Part shown: one piece after another, positions 33,365-41,454 of the stretch
Numbering within the stretch: the stretch's first letter is position 1
Layout of the letters: each line of letters begins with the position of its first letter
From: Enterobacter cancerogenus
GTDB lineage: Bacteria; Pseudomonadota; Gammaproteobacteria; Enterobacterales; Enterobacteriaceae
Direction of reading: 5' to 3'
Length of the DNA: 64,000 nucleotides
Assembly: GCF_019047785.1 (NCBI RefSeq)
Contig: NZ_CP077290.1
Coordinates: forward strand, 3,720,001 to 3,784,000
Position numbers and translations under genes: made by a program
Notes under the pieces: model-generated
The model's input: the letters and a program-made list of their open reading frames with translations, nothing else
Told to the model about the DNA's origin: nothing
The model's database searches: none

Positions 33365-33595
33365 TTACGAGGCGCCTTCCTGCATCAGTTCGATGATGAT
33401 TTTCCCGTGCGCCACGCCCACCCGAACCTGCGAATGGGTGGTAAATCCGGCTTTTTCCAGCCAGTCGCCTTTAAGGCTGAGGGCGGCATGGACGCTATAG
33501 CGCGTCGGGATTTTGGTTCGGCGATCCTCGTGGCGCTTTCTGAAATAGCCCACTTTTAAATGGCGATAGGGTTGGGTGATGACGATCTCTGGCAT
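33365..33595 (-). CDS. Small SymE-like protein (putative AbrB-fold toxin family)
   Basis: A 76-aa basic protein. The segment RHLKVGYF ... LSLKGDWLEKAGF then VRVGVAHGKIIIEL resembles the SymE core of E. coli, where the same order RQLTVSY, LKGQWLEAAGF and V-x-V-x-x-G-x-I is found. SymE is an SOS-induced, antisense-RNA-controlled toxin of AbrB/MazE-like fold. I start at ATG 33595, which has CGGAGG 4 bases upstream; a TTG at 33619 is the only longer option. It lies alone, 113 bases upstream of mutS on the same strand. No convincing antisense RNA promoter was found opposite its start. Toxicity is unproven. Confidence 0.65.
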   Translation of the reverse strand: MPEIVITQPYRHLKVGYFRKRHEDRRTKIPTRYSVHAALSLKGDWLEKAGFTTHSQVRVGVAHGKIIIELMQEGAS

Positions 33596-33769
33596 ACGGC
33601 CTCCGAAAAAGTTGGGCAACGGGCGTTCTCATTGCCTGTATAAAATACCAGTGTTTGACCCGTCTGGCCGCTTTAATACTGGAAGGCGTCTTCAGAAAAT
33701 AAAATGCAACGACTGAAAACCGACGCGCAAAGAGGTATTATGGATGCACTTTATATGAGGTCATTGTCC

Positions 33770-34114
33770 ATGTCCGGTAAACGTATCGCACGAGAGAAAG
33801 AGACGATCGCCAAAATGATCGCGTTGTTTGAGAAGCAGTGCCCGCAGGCTTCTCAGGAAGAGGGGCACTATCAGGCGCTCAGGGCGTATGCCGACAAGCG
33901 TCTGGACAAGTGTGTTTTTGGTGAAGAAAAGCCCGCCTGTAAACAGTGCCCGGTACACTGCTACCAGCCTGTAAAGCGTGAAGAGATGAAGCAGATAATG
34001 CGCTGGGCCGGCCCGCGCATGTTATGGCGTCACCCCATCCTGACCGTTCGTCATCTGATTGATGATCGTCGTCCGGTGCCGGAATTACCGGAAAAGTATC
34101 GCCCGAAAAAGTGA
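33770..34114 (+). CDS. ygbA: YgbA family protein (NO-responsive gene family)
   Basis: A 114-aa protein from ATG 33770 (MSGKRIAREK), matching E. coli YgbA (117 aa). The family is known as NsrR-controlled and nitric-oxide induced; its function is unclear. A cysteine cluster KCVFGEEKPACKQCPVHCY with four cysteines suggests metal or Fe-S binding. The C-terminus RWAGPRMLWRHP ... PVPELPEKYRPKK is strongly conserved. Upstream in-frame starts exist at 33740 (best Shine-Dalgarno, AGAGGT) and 33704, so the N-terminus is uncertain. It is divergent from the SymE-like gene and convergent with the MFS gene at 34120. Confidence 0.88.
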   Translation: MSGKRIAREKETIAKMIALFEKQCPQASQEEGHYQALRAYADKRLDKCVFGEEKPACKQCPVHCYQPVKREEMKQIMRWAGPRMLWRHPILTVRHLIDDRRPVPELPEKYRPKK

Positions 34115-34119
34115 GTCGT

Positions 34120-35340
34120 TCAGCGTCTTAGCGGCCGGCAAATCACGTTCACGGCCAGTGCGCTGCATAACGGGAAGAGGGCCAGCAGCAGCCAGGGGTA
34201 AATCGCCTGGGGTGAAGGCACCAGCGCGCGATCCAGCAGACTGCCAAACAACAAATTTCCTGCCAGTACCGCAATGCCTCCGGCAGTGGAGAGTGCGCCG
34301 TAGTGCGCCCCCAACGTGGACTCCTCAGCAAACCGCGGAATGAGATCTTTAGCCGAGGGTACCAGCAGCATCTGTCCCAGCGTCAGCAGCGTAACCAATG
34401 AGACTGACGGCAGTAGCCGCCACCAGCCCTCCGGCGGTTCAGTCGCCGCAAACATCGCCACGCTCGCAAAGGCGGCAGACAGCAGTAAAAAGCCTACCGG
34501 CAGGATCCTCACCGCGCCCACGCGGCGGGCGAAGCGTGCCAGCGGCAGCTGTAGAGTAATGATCAACACGGAGGCGAGCATAAAAAGCGGGCCGAGATCT
34601 TTCTCGTTACCGCCAGACCGCTGGATCTCCACCGGCAGCGCCAGATAAAGCTGGTTGTAGCTTAACAGCCACGAGCTATAGGCAATGATAAAGGCGACGA
34701 AACGAGGCTGGCGGAACGTTGTCCACCAGGGCTGTATTTTCAGCGTTTGTGAACGGTGGTCAGAAGCAGGGAGGCAGAAGTAGAGCACCACTAACGCAAC
34801 AATAAACACCCCGGCACCTGCCAGCGCCACCTGGCGGAAGCCAAGCCCCGTCAGCAGGGCACCAGCAACCGGGCCCAGTACCGCGCCGAGTTCCCCGCAG
34901 ACCGCAAACAGCGCAAACCACTCCGCCCGGCTTCGTTTCCCTTTCGCCTCACTGTGGGTGCCCGCTTTTGCCAGCAACGCCTCAATCGAAGGGGAGAATA
35001 GTGCACCGCCGACGCCCGTCAGGCAGGCACCCAGAATGATTGGCCACAGAGTGCCCCCGAAGGCCAGCAGCAGGTAACCCGAAACACGAACAATACAGCC
35101 GCTCAGGATGACCACTTTCGCGCCAAACCGGTCTGAGAGTGCGCCCCCAACGATAAACATCCCCTGCTGTGAGAAGGTGCGCAGACCCAGAATCAGCCCG
35201 ATAAGCCCGCCGGAAAGCAGCATGTCGTCGCGCAGGAATATCGCAAGGAAGGGAACAACGGCGTAAAAGCCGATGTTAAAAACAAACTGGCTACCCAGTA
35301 AAACGGGCGGCCAGAGCGTGGTGGCAGGGCGAAGGGGCAT
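34120..35340 (-). CDS. MFS transporter in the iron-uptake-type operon
   Basis: A 406-aa protein with about 12 membrane helices. The motif-A loop GGALSDRFGAKVVIL and the preceding LGLRTFSQQGMFIVGG resemble MdtH and other DHA1 drug/siderophore exporters. It begins 16 bases after the ABC ATPase gene and is the last gene of a four-gene unit behind a Fur-box candidate. MFS proteins placed like this commonly export a siderophore or release it after uptake, so a role in siderophore traffic is likely but not shown. No biosynthetic genes are nearby. Confidence 0.8.
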   Translation of the reverse strand: MPLRPATTLWPPVLLGSQFVFNIGFYAVVPFLAIFLRDDMLLSGGLIGLILGLRTFSQQGMFIVGGALSDRFGAKVVILSGCIVRVSGYLLLAFGGTLWPIILGACLTGVGGALFSPSIEALLAKAGTHSEAKGKRSRAEWFALFAVCGELGAVLGPVAGALLTGLGFRQVALAGAGVFIVALVVLYFCLPASDHRSQTLKIQPWWTTFRQPRFVAFIIAYSSWLLSYNQLYLALPVEIQRSGGNEKDLGPLFMLASVLIITLQLPLARFARRVGAVRILPVGFLLLSAAFASVAMFAATEPPEGWWRLLPSVSLVTLLTLGQMLLVPSAKDLIPRFAEESTLGAHYGALSTAGGIAVLAGNLLFGSLLDRALVPSPQAIYPWLLLALFPLCSALAVNVICRPLRR

Positions 35341-35356
35341 TGTGGTTTACTCGCCC

Positions 35357-36118
35357 CTACAGGATAAAGTGAATGTGCTTTTTGCCATGGAACGGCGATA
35401 TCTCAATTTTGGTTTTGACTCTGAAGACATCCCAGAGCAACGACTCGGATAAAATGTCCTGCGGGGTTCCCGTCGCCACAATTTGCCCTTTCTGCATCAC
35501 AATCAGCGAGTCACAGAACATCGAGGCGTGGTTGAGATCGTGGATGGCGACAATACTGGTCACGGGTAATTCGCTGATTAAATGCATCAGCTGTATCTGA
35601 TGATGAATGTCCAGGTGGTTGGTGGGTTCATCCAGCAGGATTTCCGTCGGGGTCTGGGCCAGCGCGCGGGCGATGTGAACGCGCTGACGCTCTCCGCCGG
35701 ACAGGCTCAGCCAGCCCTGGTCGCTTTTGTCCAGCATATCCACACGTTGCAGGGCCGCGGTGACGGTGTCGTCATCCTGCTTGCTCCAGTTAGAAAAAGG
35801 GGAGTGGTGCGGAATACGCCCGAGTTTTACCACGTCGCGCACGCGCATGTTGGCGTCGGTCATCCCGTGCTGCTCAACGAATGCGACCCGGCGGGCGAGC
35901 TGCTTTTTGGCGATGCGGGAAATGTCCTGTCCGTCCAGGGTCACGCTGCCCGCATCCGGGCGACGCAGTCCCGCCAGAATACGCAACAGAGACGACTTTC
36001 CGCAGCCGTTTGGGCCCAGCAGCCCAACGGTTTCCCCCCGAGAAACCTTCAGTGACACGTCACTGACGATAACTTTTTTGCCGACCTTCCAGGTGATATT
36101 TTCAGCGCAGATATTCAT
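35357..36118 (-). CDS. Iron-siderophore-type ABC transporter ATP-binding protein
   Basis: A 253-aa FepC/FecE/BtuD-type ATPase. Walker A is LGPNGCGKSS (about 34-43), the Q-loop glutamine is in AFVEQHG, the signature is LSLSGGERQRV, and Walker B is ILLDEPTNHLDI, followed by the switch histidine in VAIHDLNHA. The start ATG at 36118 shares its A with the TGA of the permease; a GTG one codon upstream is also possible. Order in the operon is binding protein, permease, ATPase, MFS. Confidence 0.92.
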   Translation of the reverse strand: MNICAENITWKVGKKVIVSDVSLKVSRGETVGLLGPNGCGKSSLLRILAGLRRPDAGSVTLDGQDISRIAKKQLARRVAFVEQHGMTDANMRVRDVVKLGRIPHHSPFSNWSKQDDDTVTAALQRVDMLDKSDQGWLSLSGGERQRVHIARALAQTPTEILLDEPTNHLDIHHQIQLMHLISELPVTSIVAIHDLNHASMFCDSLIVMQKGQIVATGTPQDILSESLLWDVFRVKTKIEISPFHGKKHIHFIL

Positions 36119-37155
36119 CACTTATTCCTTGAACGGTAGATAATCACGGCAAAGAAAGGCACACCGACCAGCGCGGTCACTACGCCGACGGGCAGGCTTT
36201 GCGGCGCAATCAGCATGCGCGAGGCAATGTCTGCCAGCACCATCAGGATCGCCCCGGCCAGCGCGCTGGCAATCAGCAGGGTGCGATGCAGCGGCCCGAA
36301 CAGGAAACGCATGACGTGCGGAACCACCAGCCCCACAAAGCCGATAGAGCCCGCCATGCTGACGATCGTCGCGGTGATCAGTGCGGTCGTGATAAATAAC
36401 GCCAGGCGCACCCAGGGAACGGCAATACCCAGCGACGCGGCTGCGTCGTCACCGAACGTAAAGGCATCCAGCGCCCGGGAATAGTAAAGGCAAACGGCTA
36501 ACCCTGTCAGGACGACAACCAGCACCAGCTGGAATTCAGGCCAGCGTACGCCGCTGAAACTGCCCAGCAGCCAGAACATCACATCACGCGCCTGCTGGGC
36601 GCTGGCAGACGTACTGATGGTGTAGGCGGTAATGGCGTTGAACAGCTGAGAGGCTGCCACGCCTGCCAGAATGGTGCGTTCATTGCCGCCGCGCGCGCCG
36701 TTCGTCAGAAAGGCGACAAATGCAAACGCGGCGAATGCCCCCGCGAAGGCACCCGCTGAGAGCGAAACGGCCCCGGTCCCCACTCCCAGCACCACGACGG
36801 AAACCGCACCCGTTGACGCGCCGGCAGAGACGCCCAGCACGTAGGGCTCCGCCAGGGCGTTCTTCAGCAGGCTCTGCAATACGGCACCGCAAATGGCTAA
36901 CCCTGCACCACAGCAGGCTGCGACCAGCGCACGGCTCAGGCGGAAGTCCCAGATTACGCTCTCATAGATGCGGTTGAGCGGAACCTCGGTGAGCCCCATT
37001 CTGTTGCTGATGGCGTAAAACACGTTATTAAGCGGGATGGACAGCTCACCGACGCTGACACCGAGGGCGATCACCAGAAACAACACTACAACGGCAAGCA
37101 GAGCAGACGTGGTCAGGAACAGGCCCTGGCGGGCCTGAAGTACAGCGGCTGTCAT
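36118..37155 (-). CDS. FecCD-family ABC transporter permease
   Basis: A 345-aa integral membrane protein with about 9-10 helices. FecCD/BtuC hallmarks are RLSRALVAACCGAGLAICGAVLQSLLKNALAEPYVLGVSAGAS in the N-terminal half (the LAEPYVLG box), and GSIGFVGLVVPHVMR followed by PVGVVTALVGVPFFAVI near the C-terminus, the segment that contacts the ATPase. Only one permease gene is present, so it should work as a homodimer. It overlaps the binding-protein gene by one base at 37155. Confidence 0.93.
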   Translation of the reverse strand: MTAAVLQARQGLFLTTSALLAVVVLFLVIALGVSVGELSIPLNNVFYAISNRMGLTEVPLNRIYESVIWDFRLSRALVAACCGAGLAICGAVLQSLLKNALAEPYVLGVSAGASTGAVSVVVLGVGTGAVSLSAGAFAGAFAAFAFVAFLTNGARGGNERTILAGVAASQLFNAITAYTISTSASAQQARDVMFWLLGSFSGVRWPEFQLVLVVVLTGLAVCLYYSRALDAFTFGDDAAASLGIAVPWVRLALFITTALITATIVSMAGSIGFVGLVVPHVMRFLFGPLHRTLLIASALAGAILMVLADIASRMLIAPQSLPVGVVTALVGVPFFAVIIYRSRNK

Positions 37156-38153
37156 CAGTTCAGCCCCAGTTTTCTGAGCTGCTCACCCACCTGTTCAGCA
37201 CCGTAAATCGTACGGATCGTCGGGTTCATCGCCTGGCCGTCCATCACCACGATATGGCCTTTTTTGACGGCATCCAGCTGGCTGACGGCAGGATCGGTTT
37301 TCAGGAATTTGATTTTTTCTTCCGCGTTATCCAGCGCCCAGCGGTTGCGATCCAGGCTGGAAACCACAATCACATCCGGATTAGCGGCAATAATGCTTTC
37401 CCAGCCCACGGTGGGCCATTCGGTTTCGGAGGTGATGGCGTTGTGCCCGCCCAGCACGTTAGCAATAAAACCGGAGGCGCTGTTTTTACCGCCGACATAG
37501 GCATCAGCCGAAGGAGAGGAGCTTGAGAACCAGAAAACAAAGGAGAGGTCTTTTTTGTTTTTACCAAACTCCTGGCGCAGGTCAGCTTCACGTTTTTTGA
37601 AATCGGCAATCACGGCCTGGCCGCGATCTTCCACGTTAAAGATTTTGGCGAAATCCTCAATCTCTTTATAGAGATAGGTCATGTCCCACAGCTTCTGGCG
37701 GCTGCCGTACATATCACCTGCGGCTTTTTTGGTGGCGCACATGCCCGGTGACACGTAGCTGTTCACACCGACCGTGGCCAAATCTTCACGTTTCGCCACC
37801 TTACTTTCAGGCCCAAGTAACAGGGGAAGCTGCGCAGGCACAAAATCAGGGTTTTGCGAAAGGATGGATTCAAGGGTCGGGATTTCTACCGTCAGGGTTT
37901 TGATTTTTGCGTTCTGTTCAGCCAGCTGCGGCAACACTTTGGTTGGCCAGAAGGCGCTGGCCTTCACCTTATCTTCCAGGCCGAGCAGGAGCAAAATTTC
38001 GACGGTATTCTGACCCAGGGCCACCACGCGTTCCGGCGCTTTGGTGAAGGTCTCTTTATAACCACAGTTTTCAATGGTCAGAGGATATGTGGTTGCCAGA
38101 GCAGAACTGACCGACGCAAACGCCAGGCCCAACGCGCAGATGACCTTTTTCAT
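37155..38153 (-). CDS. Periplasmic iron-siderophore-type substrate-binding protein
   Basis: A 332-aa exported protein: signal peptide MKKVICALGLAFASVSSALA with cleavage after ALA (residue 20). The cluster A-2/PeripBP_2 fold is supported by APERVVALGQNTVEILLLLGLEDKVKA, the single long linker region and WPTVGWESIIAANPDVIVVSS. The ligand is unknown; family members bind ferric siderophores, heme or cobalamin. Three cysteines (two in the mature part near GYKE and GMCATKK) are unusual for the family. First gene of the operon, 34 bases downstream of a Fur-box candidate. Confidence 0.9.
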   Translation of the reverse strand: MKKVICALGLAFASVSSALATTYPLTIENCGYKETFTKAPERVVALGQNTVEILLLLGLEDKVKASAFWPTKVLPQLAEQNAKIKTLTVEIPTLESILSQNPDFVPAQLPLLLGPESKVAKREDLATVGVNSYVSPGMCATKKAAGDMYGSRQKLWDMTYLYKEIEDFAKIFNVEDRGQAVIADFKKREADLRQEFGKNKKDLSFVFWFSSSSPSADAYVGGKNSASGFIANVLGGHNAITSETEWPTVGWESIIAANPDVIVVSSLDRNRWALDNAEEKIKFLKTDPAVSQLDAVKKGHIVVMDGQAMNPTIRTIYGAEQVGEQLRKLGLN

Positions 38154-38186
38154 TAAACGCTACCCTTCATTAATATTATTTTTGAT

Positions 38187-38205
38187 GCAAATGAAACTCA
38201 TTATT
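38187..38205 (-). promoter_or_regulatory. Fur-box candidate upstream of the iron-type uptake operon
   Basis: GCAAATGAAACTCATTATT agrees with the 19-base Fur consensus GATAATGATAATCATTATC at 14 of 19 positions. It is centred about 43 bases upstream of the binding-protein ATG in an AT-rich stretch, where a promoter is expected. Confidence 0.65.
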
Positions 38206-38272
38206 AAGGCGGAATTTTATACAGAGGAAAGGATTTTGTGTCAATGAGGGACAATTGCGCAGGGTGACGAAA

Positions 38273-38295
38273 GGCGGTGTCAGAGTAACACCGCC
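38273..38295 (-). terminator. Hairpin downstream of fhlA
   Basis: A perfect 8-bp stem GGCGGTGT / ACACCGCC with a 7-base loop, 11 bases after the fhlA stop. On the minus strand only TTTCG follows, so it is a weak intrinsic terminator separating fhlA from the uptake operon. Confidence 0.55.
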
Positions 38296-38306
38296 GTAGT
38301 GCGGAC

Positions 38307-40379
38307 TTACATCAGGTTCTCTTTATCAATCCCGAGGCGCTTCATGCGCGACAGCAGGGTGGTGCGTTTTAACCCTAAACGCTGGGCTGCACCTTTCGGC
38401 CCGGCGACCACACCGTTGGTCTCTTTCAGCACGCGCAGAATAAGGTGGTATTCATCTTCTCCCTCTTTCGCCATCTCGGCTGCGCTCACGGTCGTTTCAG
38501 GCAGAGAAACCTCCGGCAGGGAGAGTTGCAGCACGTTGCCGCGCGTGAGCAGCACCGCTCGCTCAATGACGTTTTCCAGTTCGCGGACGTTACCCGGCCA
38601 CTCCATTGCCGAGAGCGTGCGGAGCGTCTCTGCCGGAATGCTGTAGATGTTGCGCCCCATCCGCCGCGCAATTTTGGCGGTAAAGGCTTTCACCAGCAGA
38701 GGGATATCTTCCGGGCGTTCGCGCAGCGGGGGCAGGCAGATCGGGAAGACGTTCAGGCGATAGTAGAGATCGCTTCTGAATTCGCGGTCGGCGACCATTT
38801 TTTTAAGATCCCGGTTGGTGGCGGCAATCAGCCGCACGTCCGTCTGGATAAGCTTGTTGCTGCCGAGGCGCTCAAACTCCTGCTCCTGCAACACACGCAG
38901 CAGCTTAGGCTGCAGTTCCAGCGGCATATCGCCCACTTCGTCGAGGAACAGCGAGCTTTTATCTGCCAGCTCAAACCGGCCCAGCCGCTGGCTGCTGGCC
39001 CCGGTAAAGGCGCCGCGCTCATGACCGAAGAGGTCACTTTCCAGCAGACCCGCAGGCATGGCGGCGCAGTTCATCTTCACCATCCGCCGGCTGTTGCGGT
39101 TGCTTAAGTTGTGGATCGCCCGGGCGATCAGCTCTTTCCCGGTACCCGTCTCGCCCAGAATCAGCACCGTGCTGTCGCTCTGCGCCACCATCTCAACCTG
39201 CTTGAGGATGCTGTACATCGCATCACTGCGGCCAATGATTTCGCCAAACTCGCTGTCCACGTTATTGAGTTGCTCGGTCAGGGCGAGGTTCTCATCCACC
39301 AGCCGCTCCTTCAGGCGATGGATCTCCTGATAGGCGAGGGCGTTATCCAGGGCAATGGAGATACGTTCGGCAATCTGGCGCAGCAGCTTGAGGTTGGCGG
39401 TGGTAAATACGCCCTCATCGCACTGCGCCAGCTTCAGCACGCCAAGCATGGTATTGCCCGACATCAACGGCAGCAGGCATAGCGTCTGGATTTTATTGCC
39501 CCAGGTGTTAAACAGCATCCGCTCGTAGGGGGCCAGCACGTCACGCTCGTGCAGGTTGAGCAGCAGGATCTCTTTACTTTTGAACACCCGCTCGGACAGG
39601 GTGCCCGCTTCGTCCACTTCGCTCTGCTCGTGCGCCGGGTTGGCCTCATCCAGATAGTGCGTGGAGTAAATGTTGAGTTTTCCCTTACGATTGCCCCGTA
39701 GCGCAATGCTGATAGCGTCGATTTTGAAGTAGTGATGGATCTCTTTTGAGACCTCGCTGACCAGCTCGTCCATGTCCAGGCGCGACAGCACGGCGTTGGT
39801 GATCGCCACCAGAATACGGAAGTTGTCGCGCTCGCGGCTCAGCAGATCGTAATCAACATTATTGTTGACGCGACTCTGGATCTGCTCCGCCACCACGCCG
39901 ACAATCTGGGTAAAGGTGTGCAGACGCTCATATTCCGCCTCGCTCCACGGCAGGTCGGTAGTGCGCAGAAACTCGCAGCCGCCAAAAATATGGCCTTCCA
40001 CCGCCAGAGGGAGCATGCAGTAATGGCCGAAAGGCTGATAGATATTGCTATCCGCCAGCATCGGCCAGGCCTGGCGGAACTCTTCAGCGCTGCAGTGCAG
40101 GATTTCAGGACGGGAAAGAATACGCCGCACCGGGCCGTGGGCGAGGTAAGTTTCATCCTCATATTCAAAGACTTTGCCGTTATCACGCGTTGAGTAGTAG
40201 CTCGCCCGCTGGGTCCCGCTGTGCCAGAGCACGATAGCGGCGCTGTCCGCCAGCGCTGATTGCCTGACCAGCCGCGTCAGGGTATCGCTCAGCGAGCCTA
40301 AATCGGGCTGCTGTAAAAGAGTGCGTGTGATGTCAAACAGGCCCTGCTGTCCAAGATCGCTCATCGGTGTATACGGCAT
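38307..40379 (-). CDS. fhlA: Formate hydrogenlyase transcriptional activator FhlA
   Basis: FhlA is a sigma-54 enhancer-binding activator that senses formate and switches on the hyc, hyp, hydN-hypF and fdhF units. The protein is 690 aa (E. coli 692). The N-terminal half has two GAF-like sensory domains (about 1-380). The AAA+ domain carries Walker A GETGTGKE, the sigma-54 contact loop GAFTGA and Walker B LFLDEVGDM. The Fis-type helix-turn-helix is at the C-terminus (GAAQRLGLKRTTLLSRMKRLGI). It sits 64 bases downstream of hypE, so it can be read with hypABCDE, giving positive feedback. Confidence 0.97.
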   Translation of the reverse strand: MPYTPMSDLGQQGLFDITRTLLQQPDLGSLSDTLTRLVRQSALADSAAIVLWHSGTQRASYYSTRDNGKVFEYEDETYLAHGPVRRILSRPEILHCSAEEFRQAWPMLADSNIYQPFGHYCMLPLAVEGHIFGGCEFLRTTDLPWSEAEYERLHTFTQIVGVVAEQIQSRVNNNVDYDLLSRERDNFRILVAITNAVLSRLDMDELVSEVSKEIHHYFKIDAISIALRGNRKGKLNIYSTHYLDEANPAHEQSEVDEAGTLSERVFKSKEILLLNLHERDVLAPYERMLFNTWGNKIQTLCLLPLMSGNTMLGVLKLAQCDEGVFTTANLKLLRQIAERISIALDNALAYQEIHRLKERLVDENLALTEQLNNVDSEFGEIIGRSDAMYSILKQVEMVAQSDSTVLILGETGTGKELIARAIHNLSNRNSRRMVKMNCAAMPAGLLESDLFGHERGAFTGASSQRLGRFELADKSSLFLDEVGDMPLELQPKLLRVLQEQEFERLGSNKLIQTDVRLIAATNRDLKKMVADREFRSDLYYRLNVFPICLPPLRERPEDIPLLVKAFTAKIARRMGRNIYSIPAETLRTLSAMEWPGNVRELENVIERAVLLTRGNVLQLSLPEVSLPETTVSAAEMAKEGEDEYHLILRVLKETNGVVAGPKGAAQRLGLKRTTLLSRMKRLGIDKENLM

Positions 40380-40443
40380 TATTGCTTTCCAATAGAAACT
40401 GGCAAAAAAGAGAACGTCAGCGCTGACCGCTTATGGCGCGGTT

Positions 40444-41454
40444 CTAGCAAATTCGGGGTAACGGTTCGGCGTGCGGCAGATCCAGCGTGCGCTTCACGCC
40501 GTAAAGCCCGGTCAAACGCACCCCTTTGCGTTCAACCACTTCACCAATAATGGCGGCCTCTTTCCCTAACGGATGGGCGCGCAGTTCTGCCAGTACCGCG
40601 TCGGCAGCCTGGCGTTCAACGCCAATCGCCAGCTTGCCTTCATTGGCAAAGTTTAGCGGATCGAGCCCCAGCAGCTCGCAAAGCCCGCGCACGGCAGGCT
40701 TAACGGGCAGGCTGCGCTCGTTCAGTTCAATTCCACAGCCGCAGCGTGCGGCGAACTCGTGCATCACAGCATTAACGCCGCCCCGGGTGGCGTCGCGCAG
40801 GGCTTTCACCCCAGGTATTGTGCGAAGCGTCTGGATAAGGGGCGTCAGCACCGCGCAGTCGCTGCGAAGCTCACCGTCCAGCCCCAGACCTTCGCGCAGG
40901 TTAAGGATAGTCGCCCCGTGGCAGCCCAGCGTGCCGGTGACTAACAGCACGTCGCCCACGGCAAGCTGCTGTGCGCCCCAGTGAATATCCGCCGGGATCG
41001 CCCCCATTCCTGCCGTATTGATGAACAGTTTATCCGCCGCGCCGCGCTGCACGACCTTGGTATCGCCGGTGACGATAGCGATCCCCGCCTCGCGCGCGGT
41101 CTGCGCCATGCTGGCGACAACCGTTTTGAGTGTCTCCATCGGCAGCCCCTCTTCGAGGATAAACCCGCAGGAGAGGTAGCGTGGCACCGCGCCACTGACG
41201 GCCACATCATTGGCGGTACCGCAAACAGCCAGTTTGCCGATATCTCCGCCGGGGAAGAACAGCGGATCGATGACATAGCTGTCGGTGGAGAACGCCAGCC
41301 TGTCGCCCTGGGCGGTAAGCGTGGAGAGCGCAATGCGCGCCTGATCCTCCTGCTCGGCCAGCCAGGGGTTGTTAAAGGCGTCCATAAACAGCTGATTGAT
41401 GAGCTGCTGCATCGCCTGTCCGCCGCTGCCGTGCGCCATTTCCACGGTCTTCAT
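40444..41454 (-). CDS. hypE: Hydrogenase maturation protein HypE
   Basis: HypE dehydrates the carbamoyl group delivered by HypF to a thiocyanate on its C-terminal cysteine, the cyanide donor for the NiFe site. The protein is 336 aa like E. coli HypE and ends in the required PRIC. The PurM-like ATP-binding region shows AHGSGGQAMQQLI, DSYVIDPLFFPGGDIGKLA, CGTANDVAVSGA and GDTKVV. The start overlaps the hypD stop by four bases. Confidence 0.97.
   Translation of the reverse strand: MKTVEMAHGSGGQAMQQLINQLFMDAFNNPWLAEQEDQARIALSTLTAQGDRLAFSTDSYVIDPLFFPGGDIGKLAVCGTANDVAVSGAVPRYLSCGFILEEGLPMETLKTVVASMAQTAREAGIAIVTGDTKVVQRGAADKLFINTAGMGAIPADIHWGAQQLAVGDVLLVTGTLGCHGATILNLREGLGLDGELRSDCAVLTPLIQTLRTIPGVKALRDATRGGVNAVMHEFAARCGCGIELNERSLPVKPAVRGLCELLGLDPLNFANEGKLAIGVERQAADAVLAELRAHPLGKEAAIIGEVVERKGVRLTGLYGVKRTLDLPHAEPLPRIC

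Noticed and set aside
33540..33700. SymR-like antisense RNA opposite the SymE-like gene
   Set aside because: Looked for a plus-strand promoter and terminator here; TTGGGT and TATAAA hexamers exist but at wrong spacing, so no call was made.
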